A stretch of 64,000 bases of DNA from Mangrovimonas xylaniphaga (GTDB taxonomy: Bacteria > Bacteroidota > Bacteroidia > Flavobacteriales > Flavobacteriaceae): contig NZ_LBIP01000013.1 of NCBI RefSeq assembly GCF_001280435.1, forward strand, positions 1,178,001-1,242,000, given 5' to 3'. Positions within the stretch are counted from its first letter, which is position 1. Each line of letters opens with the position of its first letter. A program made the translations under genes and the position numbers. Under the pieces are notes generated by a model, which did not search any database, was not told where the DNA came from, and was given only the letters and a program-made list of their open reading frames with translations. Below, piece after piece: positions 9,087 to 18,894 of this stretch.

Positions 9087-10337
9087 TCAATTGGTTACCA
9101 TCTGCACCGTATCCTGCGTTAACTGTTTCAAGAGCAAAGTTTTACCGTCTTCCAAAGCCTCAATCGCCGTATTATTGTAATGCCGAATGGTATACAAAGA
9201 GACGTTTTTGTAACAAGTGACCTTGAAATTTGCTTTCAAGTCCTGTAATAACTTATCCAAATTATCATACAAATTATCAACACACACAGAAAAACTAATG
9301 GCCGAGTTTTGGATAACGTCCACCTTCATTTTGTAAGTATGTAAAAGGTTGAAAATAGCACTGATATTATCTTCCACGATGTATGAAAAATCCAAAGAAG
9401 ACAGGGAAATCAACACTTGATTTTTCTTTACGATAAAGCAAGGCACCTTTGGCTCAATATCAACTCCCTTACAAACCGTAGTTCCTTTACTTTTGGGTTC
9501 CAAAAAGGACTTTACATGTAATGGAATTTCCTTTTTCTGCAGGGGCTGAAGGGTCTTTGGATGAATCACCGAAGCCCCATAAAAAGCCAATTCTATAGCT
9601 TCGCTGTAAGAAATTCGATTCAACAATTGGGCATGGTCAAAATATCGTGGATCGGCATTTAAAACCCCAGCCACATCTTTCCAAATGGTCACGCTTTCGG
9701 CATTTAGGCAATAAGCAAAAATAGCAGCCGTATAATCACTCCCTTCACGCCCCAAAGTGGTCGTAAAATTATTGGCATCACTCCCCAAAAATCCTTGAGT
9801 GATATTCAAAACATCTGGTTTCACCTGTGCCGTGATATTCGCCTGCGTCTCTTCCCAATTCACATTGGCTTTCCGATAGTAATTATCGGTTTTGATACAG
9901 TTTCGAACATCCAACCAGTTATTATTAATTCCTACATGATTAAGATATTCACTAACAATGGTAGTGGATACCAACTCACCATACCCGATGGATTGATCAT
10001 ACACATAGTTGTAATCTGGTGATTTATTCCTATCGAAAAATCCGGAGAGTTCATTAAAAAGTGCCGTTACTTTTTGAAAAACAGGATGCTGTTCCTGCTC
10101 AAACAGTTCCAATAAAATTTCGTTGTGATATTTCTTGACGTCCTGAAGTGAACTTTGCAGCTCATTAGGTTTGTTAAAGTAATTGTGAATCACCGTTTCC
10201 AGAGCGTTTGTGGTTTTACCCATGGCAGACACCACAATCAAGGTATCTTTCATTCCAACATGTTTCAAAACCGACACAAGGTTTTTAACGCCTTTGGCAT
10301 CCTTTACCGATGCACCTCCAAATTTAAATACCTGCAT
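9087..10337 (-). CDS. Aspartate kinase
   Basis: Aspartate kinase phosphorylates L-aspartate, the first step towards lysine, threonine and methionine. I chose the start at 10337 (protein 'MQVFKFGGASVKDA', 416 residues) because it begins the conserved KFGGAS motif and lies one base after the stop of the upstream GNAT gene. A longer frame from 10376 would overlap that gene by 38 bases. The kinase domain shows 'TTLGREGSDYTAAIFAY', and the C-terminal part (about 290-416) carries ACT-like regulatory domains ('ISLSSLDFSYIVEDNISAIF'). It is a monofunctional enzyme without a fused homoserine dehydrogenase. Feedback by a pathway amino acid is expected for the family, but which one is not visible. Confidence 0.95.
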   Translation of the reverse strand: MQVFKFGGASVKDAKGVKNLVSVLKHVGMKDTLIVVSAMGKTTNALETVIHNYFNKPNELQSSLQDVKKYHNEILLELFEQEQHPVFQKVTALFNELSGFFDRNKSPDYNYVYDQSIGYGELVSTTIVSEYLNHVGINNNWLDVRNCIKTDNYYRKANVNWEETQANITAQVKPDVLNITQGFLGSDANNFTTTLGREGSDYTAAIFAYCLNAESVTIWKDVAGVLNADPRYFDHAQLLNRISYSEAIELAFYGASVIHPKTLQPLQKKEIPLHVKSFLEPKSKGTTVCKGVDIEPKVPCFIVKKNQVLISLSSLDFSYIVEDNISAIFNLLHTYKMKVDVIQNSAISFSVCVDNLYDNLDKLLQDLKANFKVTCYKNVSLYTIRHYNNTAIEALEDGKTLLLKQLTQDTVQMVTN

Positions 10338-10338
10338 G

Positions 10339-10818
10339 TTACAATCTTGAAATGTAGTTAGCGATTCCTTGTTCATCCAAATGCACTACGTCCCAATCAC
10401 GTTTTACATCGGCGCCTTTACTTTCATAAAAATCGATGGCAGGCGTGTTCCAATCCAATACTTCCCAACAAATTCGTTTTACTCCCAAGGCATTGCCATA
10501 CCTAATCACCTCATCCAAAAGTTTAGTCCCCAAACCATGACCGCGCATACTTTGCCTTACAATAAGATCTTCCAAATGCAATACGACACCTTTCCAAGTG
10601 GAGAATCTCGTATACACCAAAGCAATCCCCTCTACCACATCATTAACCTCGGCTACAAAACAATGAAAATTGGGGTTTTCTCCAAATCCCTTTTGCTCCA
10701 ATTCTTCAACGGTTACTTCCACGGCATCAGGTTCTTTCTCAAAAATTGCCAGTTCATGGATGAGCTCCAGCACTTTGGGCATATCGGATTTAAGTGCCTC
10801 CCTTATTGTACAATTCAT
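10339..10818 (-). CDS. GNAT family N-acetyltransferase
   Basis: The 159-residue protein is a GNAT domain with the acetyl-CoA-binding signature 'VRQSMRGHGLGTKLLDEV' and the terminal 'WNTPAIDFYESKGA'. The N-terminus 'IREALKSDMPKVLELIHELA' and the overall layout resemble diamine (spermidine/spermine-type) acetyltransferases. The substrate is uncertain. It is the first gene of a minus-strand unit with aspartate kinase (1-base gap) and the fused acyltransferase. A tight TACGGT...-type promoter could not be assigned confidently in the 120 bases shared with the divergent fbp gene. Confidence 0.9.
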   Translation of the reverse strand: MNCTIREALKSDMPKVLELIHELAIFEKEPDAVEVTVEELEQKGFGENPNFHCFVAEVNDVVEGIALVYTRFSTWKGVVLHLEDLIVRQSMRGHGLGTKLLDEVIRYGNALGVKRICWEVLDWNTPAIDFYESKGADVKRDWDVVHLDEQGIANYISRL

Positions 10819-10888
10819 AATATTAGATATCTAATTTCAAATATAATTTAAACTTAAAAATATGCCGTGATAATTGTTTACGAAAACG

Positions 10889-10918
10889 TTGTAGTTGTGT
10901 AAAATTCTCCGATATTTG
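10889..10918 (+). promoter_or_regulatory. Bacteroidetes-type promoter for fbp
   Basis: TTG at 10889-10891 is followed, after 19 bases, by GATATTTG at 10911-10918. This is a 7/8 match to the -7 consensus TAnnTTTG at the usual spacing. The fbp ATG follows 23 bases later. Confidence 0.6.
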
Positions 10919-10941
10919 CACAAACCAAAGGATTCACTTTC

Positions 10942-11955
10942 ATGTCTCATAAACATCAAACTCTAGGTGAGTTTATCATAGAAAATCAAGCTGCATTTAA
11001 ATATTCAACAGGAGAACTTTCCCGACTTATCAACTCCATAAGGTTAGCTGCCAAAGTGGTTAACCATGAGGTGAACAAAGCCGGATTGGTAGACATTATC
11101 GGTGCTGTTGGCGACACCAATGTACAGGGTGAAGACCAACAAAAACTGGATGTCCTAGCCAATGAAAAATTCATACAAACTCTTACCAAACGAAATATTG
11201 TTTGCGGTATTGCCAGTGAAGAGGAAGAAGATTTTATTTCTATCAACTCGCAGGACAAAAACAACCAAAACAAATATGTTGTACTTATTGACCCTCTGGA
11301 CGGCTCTTCCAATATCGATGTAAATGTGTCTGTAGGAACCATTTTTTCGGTTTACAGACGTGTTACCCCTGTGGGTACTCCGGTAACTATGGAAGATTTT
11401 CTTCAAAAGGGAAACCAACAGGTTGCCGCCGGTTATGTGGTTTACGGAACCTCTACCATGTTGGTATATTCTACCGGAGCAGGAGTGAATGGATTCACTT
11501 TAAACCCCGCCATTGGAACGTTTTACCTATCGCATCCCAACATGCAATTCCCATTGGACGGGAGTATTTACTCGGTAAATGAAGGAAACTATATTCACTT
11601 TCCTCAAGGAATTAAGGACTACATTAAATATTGCCAAAAGGAAGAAGGAGATAGACCTTACACCTCAAGATACATTGGTTCTTTAGTATCCGATTTCCAC
11701 AGAAATATGATTAAGGGCGGCATTTATATGTACCCGAAATGTTCACCAAAAACCAACGGAAAATTGCGCTTGTTATACGAATGCAACCCAATGGCCTTTA
11801 TTGCTGAACAAGCCAACGGAAAAGCTAGTGATGGTTACACCAGAATATTGGACATCCAGCCTACCGAATTGCACCAACGGGTGCCTTTTATTTGTGGAAG
11901 CAAACACATGGTAGAAAAAGCAGAAGAATTTGTTCAACTAGCCGACCCGAAATAA
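10942..11955 (+). CDS. fbp: Class I fructose-1,6-bisphosphatase
   Basis: This enzyme hydrolyses fructose 1,6-bisphosphate to fructose 6-phosphate in gluconeogenesis. The 337-residue length and motifs fit class I: the metal-site sequence '[20 protein letters not shown]' (about 120-139), 'SEEEE' at about 92-96, and the sugar-phosphate-binding '[14 protein letters not shown]' and '[14 protein letters not shown]'. The gene is monocistronic, between its own promoter (10889-10918) and a terminator at 11960. Confidence 0.97.
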   Translation: MSHKHQTLGEFIIENQAAFKYSTGELSRLINSIRLAAKVVNHEVNKAGLVDIIGAVGDTNVQGEDQQKLDVLANEKFIQTLTKRNIVCGIASEEEEDFISINSQDKNNQNKYVVLIDPLDGSSNIDVNVSVGTIFSVYRRVTPVGTPVTMEDFLQKGNQQVAAGYVVYGTSTMLVYSTGAGVNGFTLNPAIGTFYLSHPNMQFPLDGSIYSVNEGNYIHFPQGIKDYIKYCQKEEGDRPYTSRYIGSLVSDFHRNMIKGGIYMYPKCSPKTNGKLRLLYECNPMAFIAEQANGKASDGYTRILDIQPTELHQRVPFICGSKHMVEKAEEFVQLADPK

Positions 11956-11959
11956 AAAA

Positions 11960-11988
11960 AGCGAACCAAATGGTTCGCTTTTCTTTTT
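11960..11988. terminator. Bidirectional terminator between fbp and the TerB-like gene
   Basis: An 8-base perfect stem (AGCGAACC / GGTTCGCT) with an AAAT loop lies at 11960-11979. T-rich sequence follows on the plus strand, and A-rich sequence precedes it (T-rich on the minus strand). It can stop both converging genes. Confidence 0.85.
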
Positions 11989-12005
11989 AATTTATTTGTA
12001 GGCAA

Positions 12006-12437
12006 TTATTTGTTCATTGCTTTCATTTCATCTTTGAAGATTTCAATGTCTACACCTTCCTGTACCAAATGTAAAGCCTTATCGGTAATGTATTTGGCGT
12101 TGTCTGGTCTAAAACCAAGACCTACACAAAATTTCTCCAACATGTTCACTTGGTCAGCAGATTGGATGTGATCTACCCATACCATTCTAGCCAAATCAAA
12201 CAAACGCTCCAAACGCAATTCGTAAGAGGTTGGAGGGTTAATTGGATGTGTTTTATAATCCTTAAGTATGGTTGCATATTCATGGTCATCAATACCTAAG
12301 TTTCTTGCCAATCTATCTAAAAACGCGCGTTCTTCCTCATTGATAATTCCATCACTCATGGCAACCCTTACAATTGCAGCAAAATGATCTTCATTACGTT
12401 TTTTAAATCCACTGTCAAATAAATCTGAAATCGACAT
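12006..12437 (-). CDS. TerB-like (tellurite-resistance-fold) protein
   Basis: The 143-residue, all-helical, acidic protein matches the TerB fold: 'AIVRVAMSDGIINEEERAFL' is the typical first helix pair with the acidic D-G-x-I-x-x-x-E metal-binding-like motif, followed by 'LARNLGIDDHEYA'. TerB-like proteins are linked to stress responses and metal binding; tellurite resistance itself is rarely the real role. No other ter genes lie nearby. A perfect -7 element (TATATTTG on the minus strand) is at 12462-12469. Confidence 0.8.
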   Translation of the reverse strand: MSISDLFDSGFKKRNEDHFAAIVRVAMSDGIINEEERAFLDRLARNLGIDDHEYATILKDYKTHPINPPTSYELRLERLFDLARMVWVDHIQSADQVNMLEKFCVGLGFRPDNAKYITDKALHLVQEGVDIEIFKDEMKAMNK

Positions 12438-12766
12438 ATATTCTCTTTTTTAAAAGTCGTGCAAATATAGTTAAACTTGTAGGCTTTTAAAACATAAATT
12501 TCGCTTTTTTAAAATCACTTCACGAAAGCCTCTAAAACACACATAAAACCCTGTAATACAACCCTATAAAAACGCCCCATTTTCACAATAGACAATACAA
12601 TCATTAGCCTGCCACTCCTTAAAAAAGCAAATCCTCCTATTCCTTCCACAGAATTTTTTGCACCAAAAACACACCGAAAAATGATGATTTTCATCTTCAT
12701 TTAAGGCCCTTGAAGATTGAGGTTTAATTCAATTCTAACCTTTATATTTGCATAAAATATACTGCC
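12438..12766. other. Divergent intergenic region between the TerB-like gene and mfd
   Basis: This 329-base stretch holds no convincing gene. It contains the minus-strand -7 element CAAATATA (12462-12469) for the TerB-like gene and, at the other end, a promoter for mfd. A 61-codon minus-strand frame at 12515-12700 has no family features and I treat it as chance. I see no stable hairpin in the middle. Confidence 0.6.
12717..12750 (+). promoter_or_regulatory. Bacteroidetes-type promoter for mfd
   Basis: TTG at 12717-12719 precedes a perfect TATATTTG at 12743-12750 by 23 bases. The mfd start codon is 16 bases further, so the leader is very short. Confidence 0.6.
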
Positions 12767-15700
12767 TTGAGTAAAACCGTTCTCTCGCAAACCTATGCAC
12801 AGATGTTGCAAACGCAAAATCTGCAGACTGCTATTGCCCAAAATCAAAATTCAGACAAACAAAACAGTTCATCCAAAACCTATTTAAAAGGGTTGGTGGG
12901 CTCCTCACTATCGTTTGTAATTGCCGAAACCTTTCAACAAACAGACCTTCCCTTTTTGCTGGTTTTTAATGATAAGGAAGAAGCCGCTTTTTACCTCAAC
13001 GACTTGGAATTACTGTTGGGAGATAAGGATGTTTTGTTCTACCCAGGAAGTTATAGGCGCCCCTACCAAATAGAAGAAACAGACAATGCCAATGTATTGT
13101 TGAGGGCCGAAGTTTTAAACCGAATCAATTCCCGAAAGAAACCGGCTGTGATTGTCACCTATCCGGATGCCTTGTTTGAAAAGGTGGTGACCAGAAAGGA
13201 GCTTGAGAAAAACACGCTTAAGATTTCGGTAAACGATAAACTTTCCATTGATTTTGTAAACGAAATCCTGTTTGAATATAAATTCAAACGTGTCGATTTT
13301 GTTACCGAACCAGGAGAGTTTTCGGTGCGAGGGGGAATTGTAGACGTGTTTTCATTTTCGCATGACGAACCTTACCGTATCGAGTTTTTTGGAGATGAAG
13401 TAGACAGTATCCGAACGTTTGATGTAGAAAGTCAATTGTCGACAGAACAGATCAAGAAAATAACCATCATCCCGAACGTTGCCAACAAGCTTTTGGAAGA
13501 AAGTCGCCAGAGTTTTTTCAACTATATCTCGAAAAAATCGGTGGTATTTATCAAAAATGCCGACATGCTCTTTGGCCGTATCGATGAGTTTTTCAAAAAG
13601 GCGGAAGAGGCCTTTGAGAAGTTAAACACAGAAATCAAGCATTCCGAACCTGAAGAATTGTTTTGCCATTCAGAACTGTTTAAAAAGCAACTTTTAGACT
13701 TTTCAATTGTTGAATTTGGTACGACTTCTTATTTCAATTCGGGTTACAACGGTAAAGAAATTGTTTACAACACCACGCCACAGCCATCCTTCAACAAGCA
13801 ATTTGATGTCCTGATAGACAACCTCAACACCAACTATAACAAAGGCTACACCAATTATATTGCCTGCGTGAGTGAGCAACAGGCCAAACGGTTCCATGAC
13901 ATTTTTGACGACATGGATCAGGAGGTACATTACGAAACCATCGTACTGTCCTTGTATCAAGGTTTCGTAGACCACGACAATAAAATTACCTGCTACACCG
14001 ATCATCAAATTTTTGAACGTTACCACAAATTCCAACTTAAAAATGGTTACGCCAAAAAACAGGCCATTACCTTAAAGGAACTCACCAATTTGGAAATTGG
14101 CGACTATGTAACCCACATTGACCACGGTATTGGAAAATTTGGTGGACTTCAAAAAATTGAGGTGGAAGGCAAAAAACAGGAAGCCATTAAACTCATTTAT
14201 GGTGAAAGAGATGTACTATACTTGAGTATCCACTCCCTTCATAAAATTACCAAGTTCAACGGCAAGGATGGCAAGCCACCAAAGGTTCACAAACTGGGTA
14301 GTAAAGCTTGGAAAACTCTAAAACAAAAGACAAAGTCCAGAGTAAAGGAAATTGCATTTAATCTAATTCAGCTTTACGCCAAAAGAAAACTGGAAAAAGG
14401 ATTCCAATACAATCCAGACAGTTACCTACAGCATGAGTTGGAGGCCTCTTTCCTCTACGAAGACACTCCAGATCAAAGTACTGCTACGGCTGATATTAAA
14501 TCGGACATGGAAAGTGAGCGACCAATGGACCGCTTAGTTTGTGGAGACGTTGGTTTTGGAAAAACCGAAGTAGCCATTCGTGCCGCCTTTAAAGCGGTAG
14601 ATAATGGAAAACAAGTAGCCGTTTTGGTGCCAACTACCATTTTGGCTTACCAACACTTCCGCACCTTTAGGGAACGCTTAAAGGATTTTCCAGTAACCGT
14701 AGATTATGTGAACCGTTTTAGAACCGCCAAAGAAAAGCGCACGACCCTAGAAAGTCTAGAAAGTGGTGGTGTTGACATCATCATTGGAACACATCAATTG
14801 GCCAACAAAACGGTGAAGTTCAAAAATCTTGGCTTGCTAATTGTTGATGAGGAGCAAAAATTTGGAGTGGCTGTTAAAGAGCGCCTTAAAACCCTTAAGG
14901 ACAACGTAGACGTGCTAACGCTTACGGCAACGCCTATTCCTAGAACCTTGCAGTTTAGTTTAATGGCTGCTAGGGATCTTTCGGTGATTACCACGCCGCC
15001 ACCAAATAGATACCCTATTGAAAGTCACGTTATTCGTTTTAGCGAGGAAACCATCCGAGATGCGGTGAGCTATGAGATTGAACGAGGCGGGCAGATTTTC
15101 TTCATCCATAACCGTATTGAAAACATTAAGGAAGTTGCAGGATTGATCCAGCGCTTGGTACCCGATGCGAAGGTTGCTATTGGCCACGGACAAATGGACG
15201 GTAAAAAATTGGAAGAACTTATGTTGTCTTTCATCAATGGGGAATTTGACGTGCTCGTGAGTACTACCATTATTGAAAGTGGTTTGGATGTGCCAAATGC
15301 CAATACCATTTTCATCAATAATGCCAATAATTTTGGGTTGAGTGACCTGCACCAAATGCGTGGTCGTGTAGGCCGAAGCAACAAAAAAGCATTTTGCTAC
15401 TTCATTACCCCTGAATATTCCGCCATGACCCCTGATGCTCGAAAGCGTATTACAGCATTGGAACAGTTTTCTGAATTGGGTAGTGGCTTCAACATTGCAA
15501 TGAAAGATTTGGAAATCCGTGGTGCTGGAGATTTGTTGGGTGGTGAACAAAGTGGATTTATCAACGATATTGGTTTTGATACATATCAAAAGATATTACA
15601 TGAAGCCATTGAGGAGCTTAAGGAAAATGAATTCAAGGACCTTTACCCGGACGATGGCAAGGAAAAAGAATATGTAAAGGACATTACCATCGACACAGAT

Positions 15701-16132
15701 TTTGAATTGCTTTTCCCTGATGATTATATCAATAACATTACGGAGCGCCTCAACCTGTACACCCAACTTAACGAGATAAAAACCGAAGAAGCGCTTCAAA
15801 AGTTTGAAACCGAATTGGTAGATCGTTTTGGTGAATTGCCATTTCAGGTGGTAGATCTTTTAAACAGTGTTCGCATTAAATGGATTGCAGCCAAAATGGG
15901 ACTTGAAAAGGTAGTGATGAAAAAAGGCAAACTTATTGGTTACTTCATCAGTGACCAACAAAGCAACTTCTACCAAAGTCTTGGATTTACAAAAGTATTG
16001 CAATATGTACAGTCCAATCCACAGGCCTGCAAAATGAAAGAAAAAGAAACACGTGCTGGATTAAGATTGTTGTTAACCTTCGACCATATAAAAACCGTGA
16101 AACAAGCCCTAAGCATGCTACAAAACATATGA
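12767..16132 (+). CDS. mfd: Transcription-repair coupling factor Mfd
   Basis: Mfd pushes RNA polymerase stalled at DNA damage off the template and recruits UvrA for nucleotide excision repair. All domains are present in 1121 residues: the UvrB-like N-terminal part ('YPGSYRRPYQIEETDNANVL', 'VRGGIVDVFS'), the RNA-polymerase-interaction (CarD-like) domain from about 443 ('EIGDYVTHIDHGIGKFGGL'), the helicase with Walker A 'GDVGFGKTEVAIRAA' near 592 and D-E-E-Q near 693, motif VI 'QMRGRVGRSNKKAFCYF', and the C-terminal TRCF domain (about 980-1080). The start is TTG; no ATG lies upstream in frame near the promoter. The last four bases overlap the start of the next gene (ATGA). Confidence 0.98.
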   Translation: MSKTVLSQTYAQMLQTQNLQTAIAQNQNSDKQNSSSKTYLKGLVGSSLSFVIAETFQQTDLPFLLVFNDKEEAAFYLNDLELLLGDKDVLFYPGSYRRPYQIEETDNANVLLRAEVLNRINSRKKPAVIVTYPDALFEKVVTRKELEKNTLKISVNDKLSIDFVNEILFEYKFKRVDFVTEPGEFSVRGGIVDVFSFSHDEPYRIEFFGDEVDSIRTFDVESQLSTEQIKKITIIPNVANKLLEESRQSFFNYISKKSVVFIKNADMLFGRIDEFFKKAEEAFEKLNTEIKHSEPEELFCHSELFKKQLLDFSIVEFGTTSYFNSGYNGKEIVYNTTPQPSFNKQFDVLIDNLNTNYNKGYTNYIACVSEQQAKRFHDIFDDMDQEVHYETIVLSLYQGFVDHDNKITCYTDHQIFERYHKFQLKNGYAKKQAITLKELTNLEIGDYVTHIDHGIGKFGGLQKIEVEGKKQEAIKLIYGERDVLYLSIHSLHKITKFNGKDGKPPKVHKLGSKAWKTLKQKTKSRVKEIAFNLIQLYAKRKLEKGFQYNPDSYLQHELEASFLYEDTPDQSTATADIKSDMESERPMDRLVCGDVGFGKTEVAIRAAFKAVDNGKQVAVLVPTTILAYQHFRTFRERLKDFPVTVDYVNRFRTAKEKRTTLESLESGGVDIIIGTHQLANKTVKFKNLGLLIVDEEQKFGVAVKERLKTLKDNVDVLTLTATPIPRTLQFSLMAARDLSVITTPPPNRYPIESHVIRFSEETIRDAVSYEIERGGQIFFIHNRIENIKEVAGLIQRLVPDAKVAIGHGQMDGKKLEELMLSFINGEFDVLVSTTIIESGLDVPNANTIFINNANNFGLSDLHQMRGRVGRSNKKAFCYFITPEYSAMTPDARKRITALEQFSELGSGFNIAMKDLEIRGAGDLLGGEQSGFINDIGFDTYQKILHEAIEELKENEFKDLYPDDGKEKEYVKDITIDTDFELLFPDDYINNITERLNLYTQLNEIKTEEALQKFETELVDRFGELPFQVVDLLNSVRIKWIAAKMGLEKVVMKKGKLIGYFISDQQSNFYQSLGFTKVLQYVQSNPQACKMKEKETRAGLRLLLTFDHIKTVKQALSMLQNI

Positions 16133-16992
16133 AAGGAAGCCATGTAACGCATATCTTTTGGCTAACCCTTGCTACTATTTTTATTAGCACCTCAGGAGCT
16201 TTGGGCAAGTACATTGACATGCCCACCACGGTCATCATTTGGTGGCGCTCTATTTTGGCTGCAGTGTTCTTATTTCTCTATTGTTATTTCAAGAAGATTC
16301 CTTTGGGAGTTCATTCCAAGGACCGGTTTACTTTTTTGCTAAGTGGATTACTCATGGGAGGACATTGGATTACGTATTTCTATGCCCTAAAGCTTTCCAA
16401 TGTTGCCATTGGAATGTTATCCCTATTCACTTTTCCCGTGATTACGGCCTTATTGGAACCCTTATTTTCCAAAGTAAAATTTGACCCCATACATCTATTG
16501 TTAGGTGGACTTGTGGGTTTTGGCATTTATATGCTAGCCCCAGAATTCAGTTTGGAAAGTGGTCAGTTTAAAGGCGCCCTGTTTGGTATAGCTTCGGCTG
16601 TTTGCTACTCCATTCGCATCTTGATTTTAAAACAACATGTGGTACGTTATAATGGCATCATGCTCATGTTTTATCAAGTAGCTATCTTATCCATTGCATT
16701 GCTTCCGTTTATAGGGTTGTTTGGTTTTGGAAACGTTTCCAAACAATTTCCCTATGTATTGATGCTTGCCTTGGTAACCACAGCTATTGGCCATACTTTA
16801 TTCATCCAAAGTTTGCGCTTTTTTAAGGCTAGTACCGCCAGCATCATTAGCAGTACCCAACCTATTTTCGGGATATTGATTGCCTTTTTATTTTTAAATG
16901 AAAGGCCTACTTGGAATACCTTTATTGGAGGAACATTAATTATATTTACCGTTATGATCGAGAGTTTTCGATCTTATAAAAAACAAGCTTAA
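16129..16992 (+). CDS. EamA/DMT family membrane transporter
   Basis: The 287-residue protein has ten hydrophobic segments arranged as two EamA repeats. The first includes 'ISTSGALGKYIDMPTTVIIW' and 'MGGHWITYFYALKLSNVAIG'; the second ends with 'ASIISSTQPIFGILIAFLFL'. Proteins of the drug/metabolite transporter superfamily export amino acids, nucleotides or other metabolites. The substrate is unknown. Its ATG overlaps the mfd stop by four bases, so it is translationally coupled to mfd, though a functional link is not implied. Confidence 0.92.
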   Translation: MKGSHVTHIFWLTLATIFISTSGALGKYIDMPTTVIIWWRSILAAVFLFLYCYFKKIPLGVHSKDRFTFLLSGLLMGGHWITYFYALKLSNVAIGMLSLFTFPVITALLEPLFSKVKFDPIHLLLGGLVGFGIYMLAPEFSLESGQFKGALFGIASAVCYSIRILILKQHVVRYNGIMLMFYQVAILSIALLPFIGLFGFGNVSKQFPYVLMLALVTTAIGHTLFIQSLRFFKASTASIISSTQPIFGILIAFLFLNERPTWNTFIGGTLIIFTVMIESFRSYKKQA

Positions 16993-17061
16993 GCCTATTT
17001 TGGCGCAATTATTGAACCGAAGTTGCCATACCAACTTTCAATGCTTAATTAAAAAAATCAC

Positions 17062-18366
17062 ATGAAAACAATCGCTCAGCTTTTATTGCTTTTACCTACC
17101 CTACTTTTGGCCCAACATAAAGTTTCTGGAAAATTCACCCCAGCGAAAGACTATACCTATGCCCTACTTTATGAAGCGACTCCAACAGGCACTAATTTCA
17201 TAGATAAAAGTGAAATTGAGAAGGATGGTAGTTTTCATATCCAACTGGACAGTTCTGTAAAACCCGGCATTTATAAGATTGTGTACGCCCTTCCTCCAGA
17301 AGAATACAATTTTGACTTAATTTATAATGGCAAGGAAGATGTAGCTCTCAATTTCAGTATTGAAACAGGTTTGGAATTCACAACTTCCAATGAAAACAAA
17401 CTATGGTCTTCATACACCAAGAGTATGGAGTTGGTAAACATGGCCATCAGCAATTTTTATTCACAAGAAAGCACCGATCAAACAGCCTATAAGGATATTT
17501 TCAAAACTTTGGAAGATACCCAAAAAGGGTTTGAAGATGCTTCAAAAGGCACTATGGCTAATACCTTTATTAAAGCCAACGCCCCATACATTCCCTCAAG
17601 TTTTGAAGATCTGCCTACCTACTCACAAAATTTAAAGCGCACCTATTTCGAAAACGTAAATTTCTCCAATCCCCTTTTACTAAGCTCCGATTTCCTTAAT
17701 GATAGAGTACTTGCATATGTCTTTGGAATGGCCGCAAGTACCGACAACAATGTCTATATGGCTAATGTAGATTCCTTGATGTCTAAAATGAAAGGAACAG
17801 ATGCTGAAGTGCAGACCACATTGTTAAACACCGTTTGGCAACGCTTTGTAATGATGGAAAATGCCGAAGTTTCCAATTACATCATTGACACTTATTTGGA
17901 AGATCTAGCAGAGCAAACCAACAATGGGGAACTAAGCCGGGAAATTATCAATTACAAGAAAAACGCCGTTGGTAACAAAGCCCAAAACTTTGACATCACA
18001 CTTACAAAAAGGAATAAAGAAATAAGCAGCACTTTGTATGATTTAGACACTTCCGATCGTTACCTAATCATCTTTTGGAGCAGTACTTGCTCACATTGTT
18101 TAGCCGAATTGCCTGAAGTAAAAACCATTATTCCTAAAGACGTACAGGTTATTGCCATTGGCTTGGAAAATGATGACAAAACTTGGTCGTCTGAAAAATT
18201 GAACTACCCTAATTTTATCCATGTATTGGCATTGGGCAAATGGGACAACAAATTAGCCGATGATTATAATGTTACCGGAACACCTTCGTATTTCTTATTG
18301 AACAAAGACAAGACCATCATCGCTAAGCCTTATGACTTGAAAGAACTTAAAGAGGATCTAAAATAA
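17062..18366 (+). CDS. Periplasmic TlpA-like thioredoxin-domain protein
   Basis: The 434-residue protein starts with a signal peptide ('TIAQLLLLLPTLLLA'). Residues about 20-300 form a domain common in Bacteroidetes TlpA proteins, with an N-terminal beta-rich (DUF4369-like) part then helices. The C-terminal third (about 305-434) is a thioredoxin fold with the active site W-S-S-T-C-S-H-C (Cys343, Cys346) and the cis-proline segment 'VTGTPSYFLLN'. Such proteins carry out disulfide reduction outside the cytoplasm, for instance for cytochrome c maturation. The CSHC centre suggests a redox-active enzyme. It stands alone, with a terminator directly after. Confidence 0.88.
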   Translation: MKTIAQLLLLLPTLLLAQHKVSGKFTPAKDYTYALLYEATPTGTNFIDKSEIEKDGSFHIQLDSSVKPGIYKIVYALPPEEYNFDLIYNGKEDVALNFSIETGLEFTTSNENKLWSSYTKSMELVNMAISNFYSQESTDQTAYKDIFKTLEDTQKGFEDASKGTMANTFIKANAPYIPSSFEDLPTYSQNLKRTYFENVNFSNPLLLSSDFLNDRVLAYVFGMAASTDNNVYMANVDSLMSKMKGTDAEVQTTLLNTVWQRFVMMENAEVSNYIIDTYLEDLAEQTNNGELSREIINYKKNAVGNKAQNFDITLTKRNKEISSTLYDLDTSDRYLIIFWSSTCSHCLAELPEVKTIIPKDVQVIAIGLENDDKTWSSEKLNYPNFIHVLALGKWDNKLADDYNVTGTPSYFLLNKDKTIIAKPYDLKELKEDLK

Positions 18367-18367
18367 A

Positions 18368-18390
18368 AGCCCAATTTACATTGGGCTTTT
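18368..18390. terminator. Terminator between the TlpA-like gene and the LysM gene
   Basis: An 8-base stem (AGCCCAAT / ATTGGGCT) with a TTAC loop lies at 18368-18387. It is flanked by A-rich sequence on the left and T-rich sequence on the right, so it can serve both converging genes. Confidence 0.85.
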
Positions 18391-18408
18391 GCTCTATAAA
18401 GGCTTTTA

Positions 18409-18894
18409 TCAATTCAAATGCGGAATGCGCAATACCTGCCCCGGATAAATTTTATCAGGATCTTCGAGCATGGGCTTATTGGCATCAAAAATAAGGGGGT
18501 ACTTCATGGCATTACCGTAGTATTGTTTGGCAACCTTTCCTAAAGTATCTCCACTTTTTACTGTATAAAACTGGGCTTCGGGTTCCTTATGTTCTACTGT
18601 CATTTGGTCGTCCACCGCAGCAATCCCCGCAGTGTTACCTACTACCAAAACCACTTTTTCCTTAGTTGCTTGATCGTAGGCCATTCCAGTAACTGTGGCC
18701 ATATCACCAGAAATACCCACTTTTAAACCACTCACCTTCAAGTCAAGGTCGGTAATAGTTTCCTCTAAACTTTTAGCTGCTGCAGCTTCCGCTTCCAACT
18801 TAGCTGCTGTAGCTTCGGCTGCTTCTTCTGCCTCCGTTTTTCCAATGCCAAAAACACTGGCACCCGCATCTTTAATGAATGAAAATAACCCCAT
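18409..18894 (-). CDS. BON-LysM protein (Kbp/YgaU-like)
   Basis: I start at 18894 ('MGLFSFIKDAGASVFGIG'), because the longer frame from 18921 adds nine residues not seen in this family. The 161-residue protein has an alanine- and glutamate-rich helix (about 15-45), a BON domain (about 50-100; 'VSGLKVGISGDMATVTGMAY') and a C-terminal LysM domain (about 108-160; 'YTVKSGDTLGKVAKQYYG'). E. coli Kbp (YgaU), with the same layout, is a cytoplasmic potassium-binding protein. There is no signal peptide here either, so a cytoplasmic role like that of Kbp is more likely than cell-wall binding. Confidence 0.88.
   Translation of the reverse strand: MGLFSFIKDAGASVFGIGKTEAEEAAEATAAKLEAEAAAAKSLEETITDLDLKVSGLKVGISGDMATVTGMAYDQATKEKVVLVVGNTAGIAAVDDQMTVEHKEPEAQFYTVKSGDTLGKVAKQYYGNAMKYPLIFDANKPMLEDPDKIYPGQVLRIPHLN

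Noticed and set aside
10369-10851. 160-codon plus-strand frame
   Set aside because: It is antisense to the GNAT gene and the start of its neighbour; the minus-strand protein has clear GNAT motifs.
12006-12437. A tellurite-resistance (ter) operon
   Set aside because: Only one TerB-fold gene is present and no terC, terD or terZ gene lies nearby.
12515-12700. 61-codon minus-strand reading frame in the gap between the TerB-like gene and mfd
   Set aside because: No family features, no start-proximal promoter, and it lies in an A+T-rich intergenic region; probably chance.
14960-15589. 209-codon minus-strand frame
   Set aside because: It is fully antisense to the helicase part of mfd, whose protein is strongly conserved; a shadow frame.
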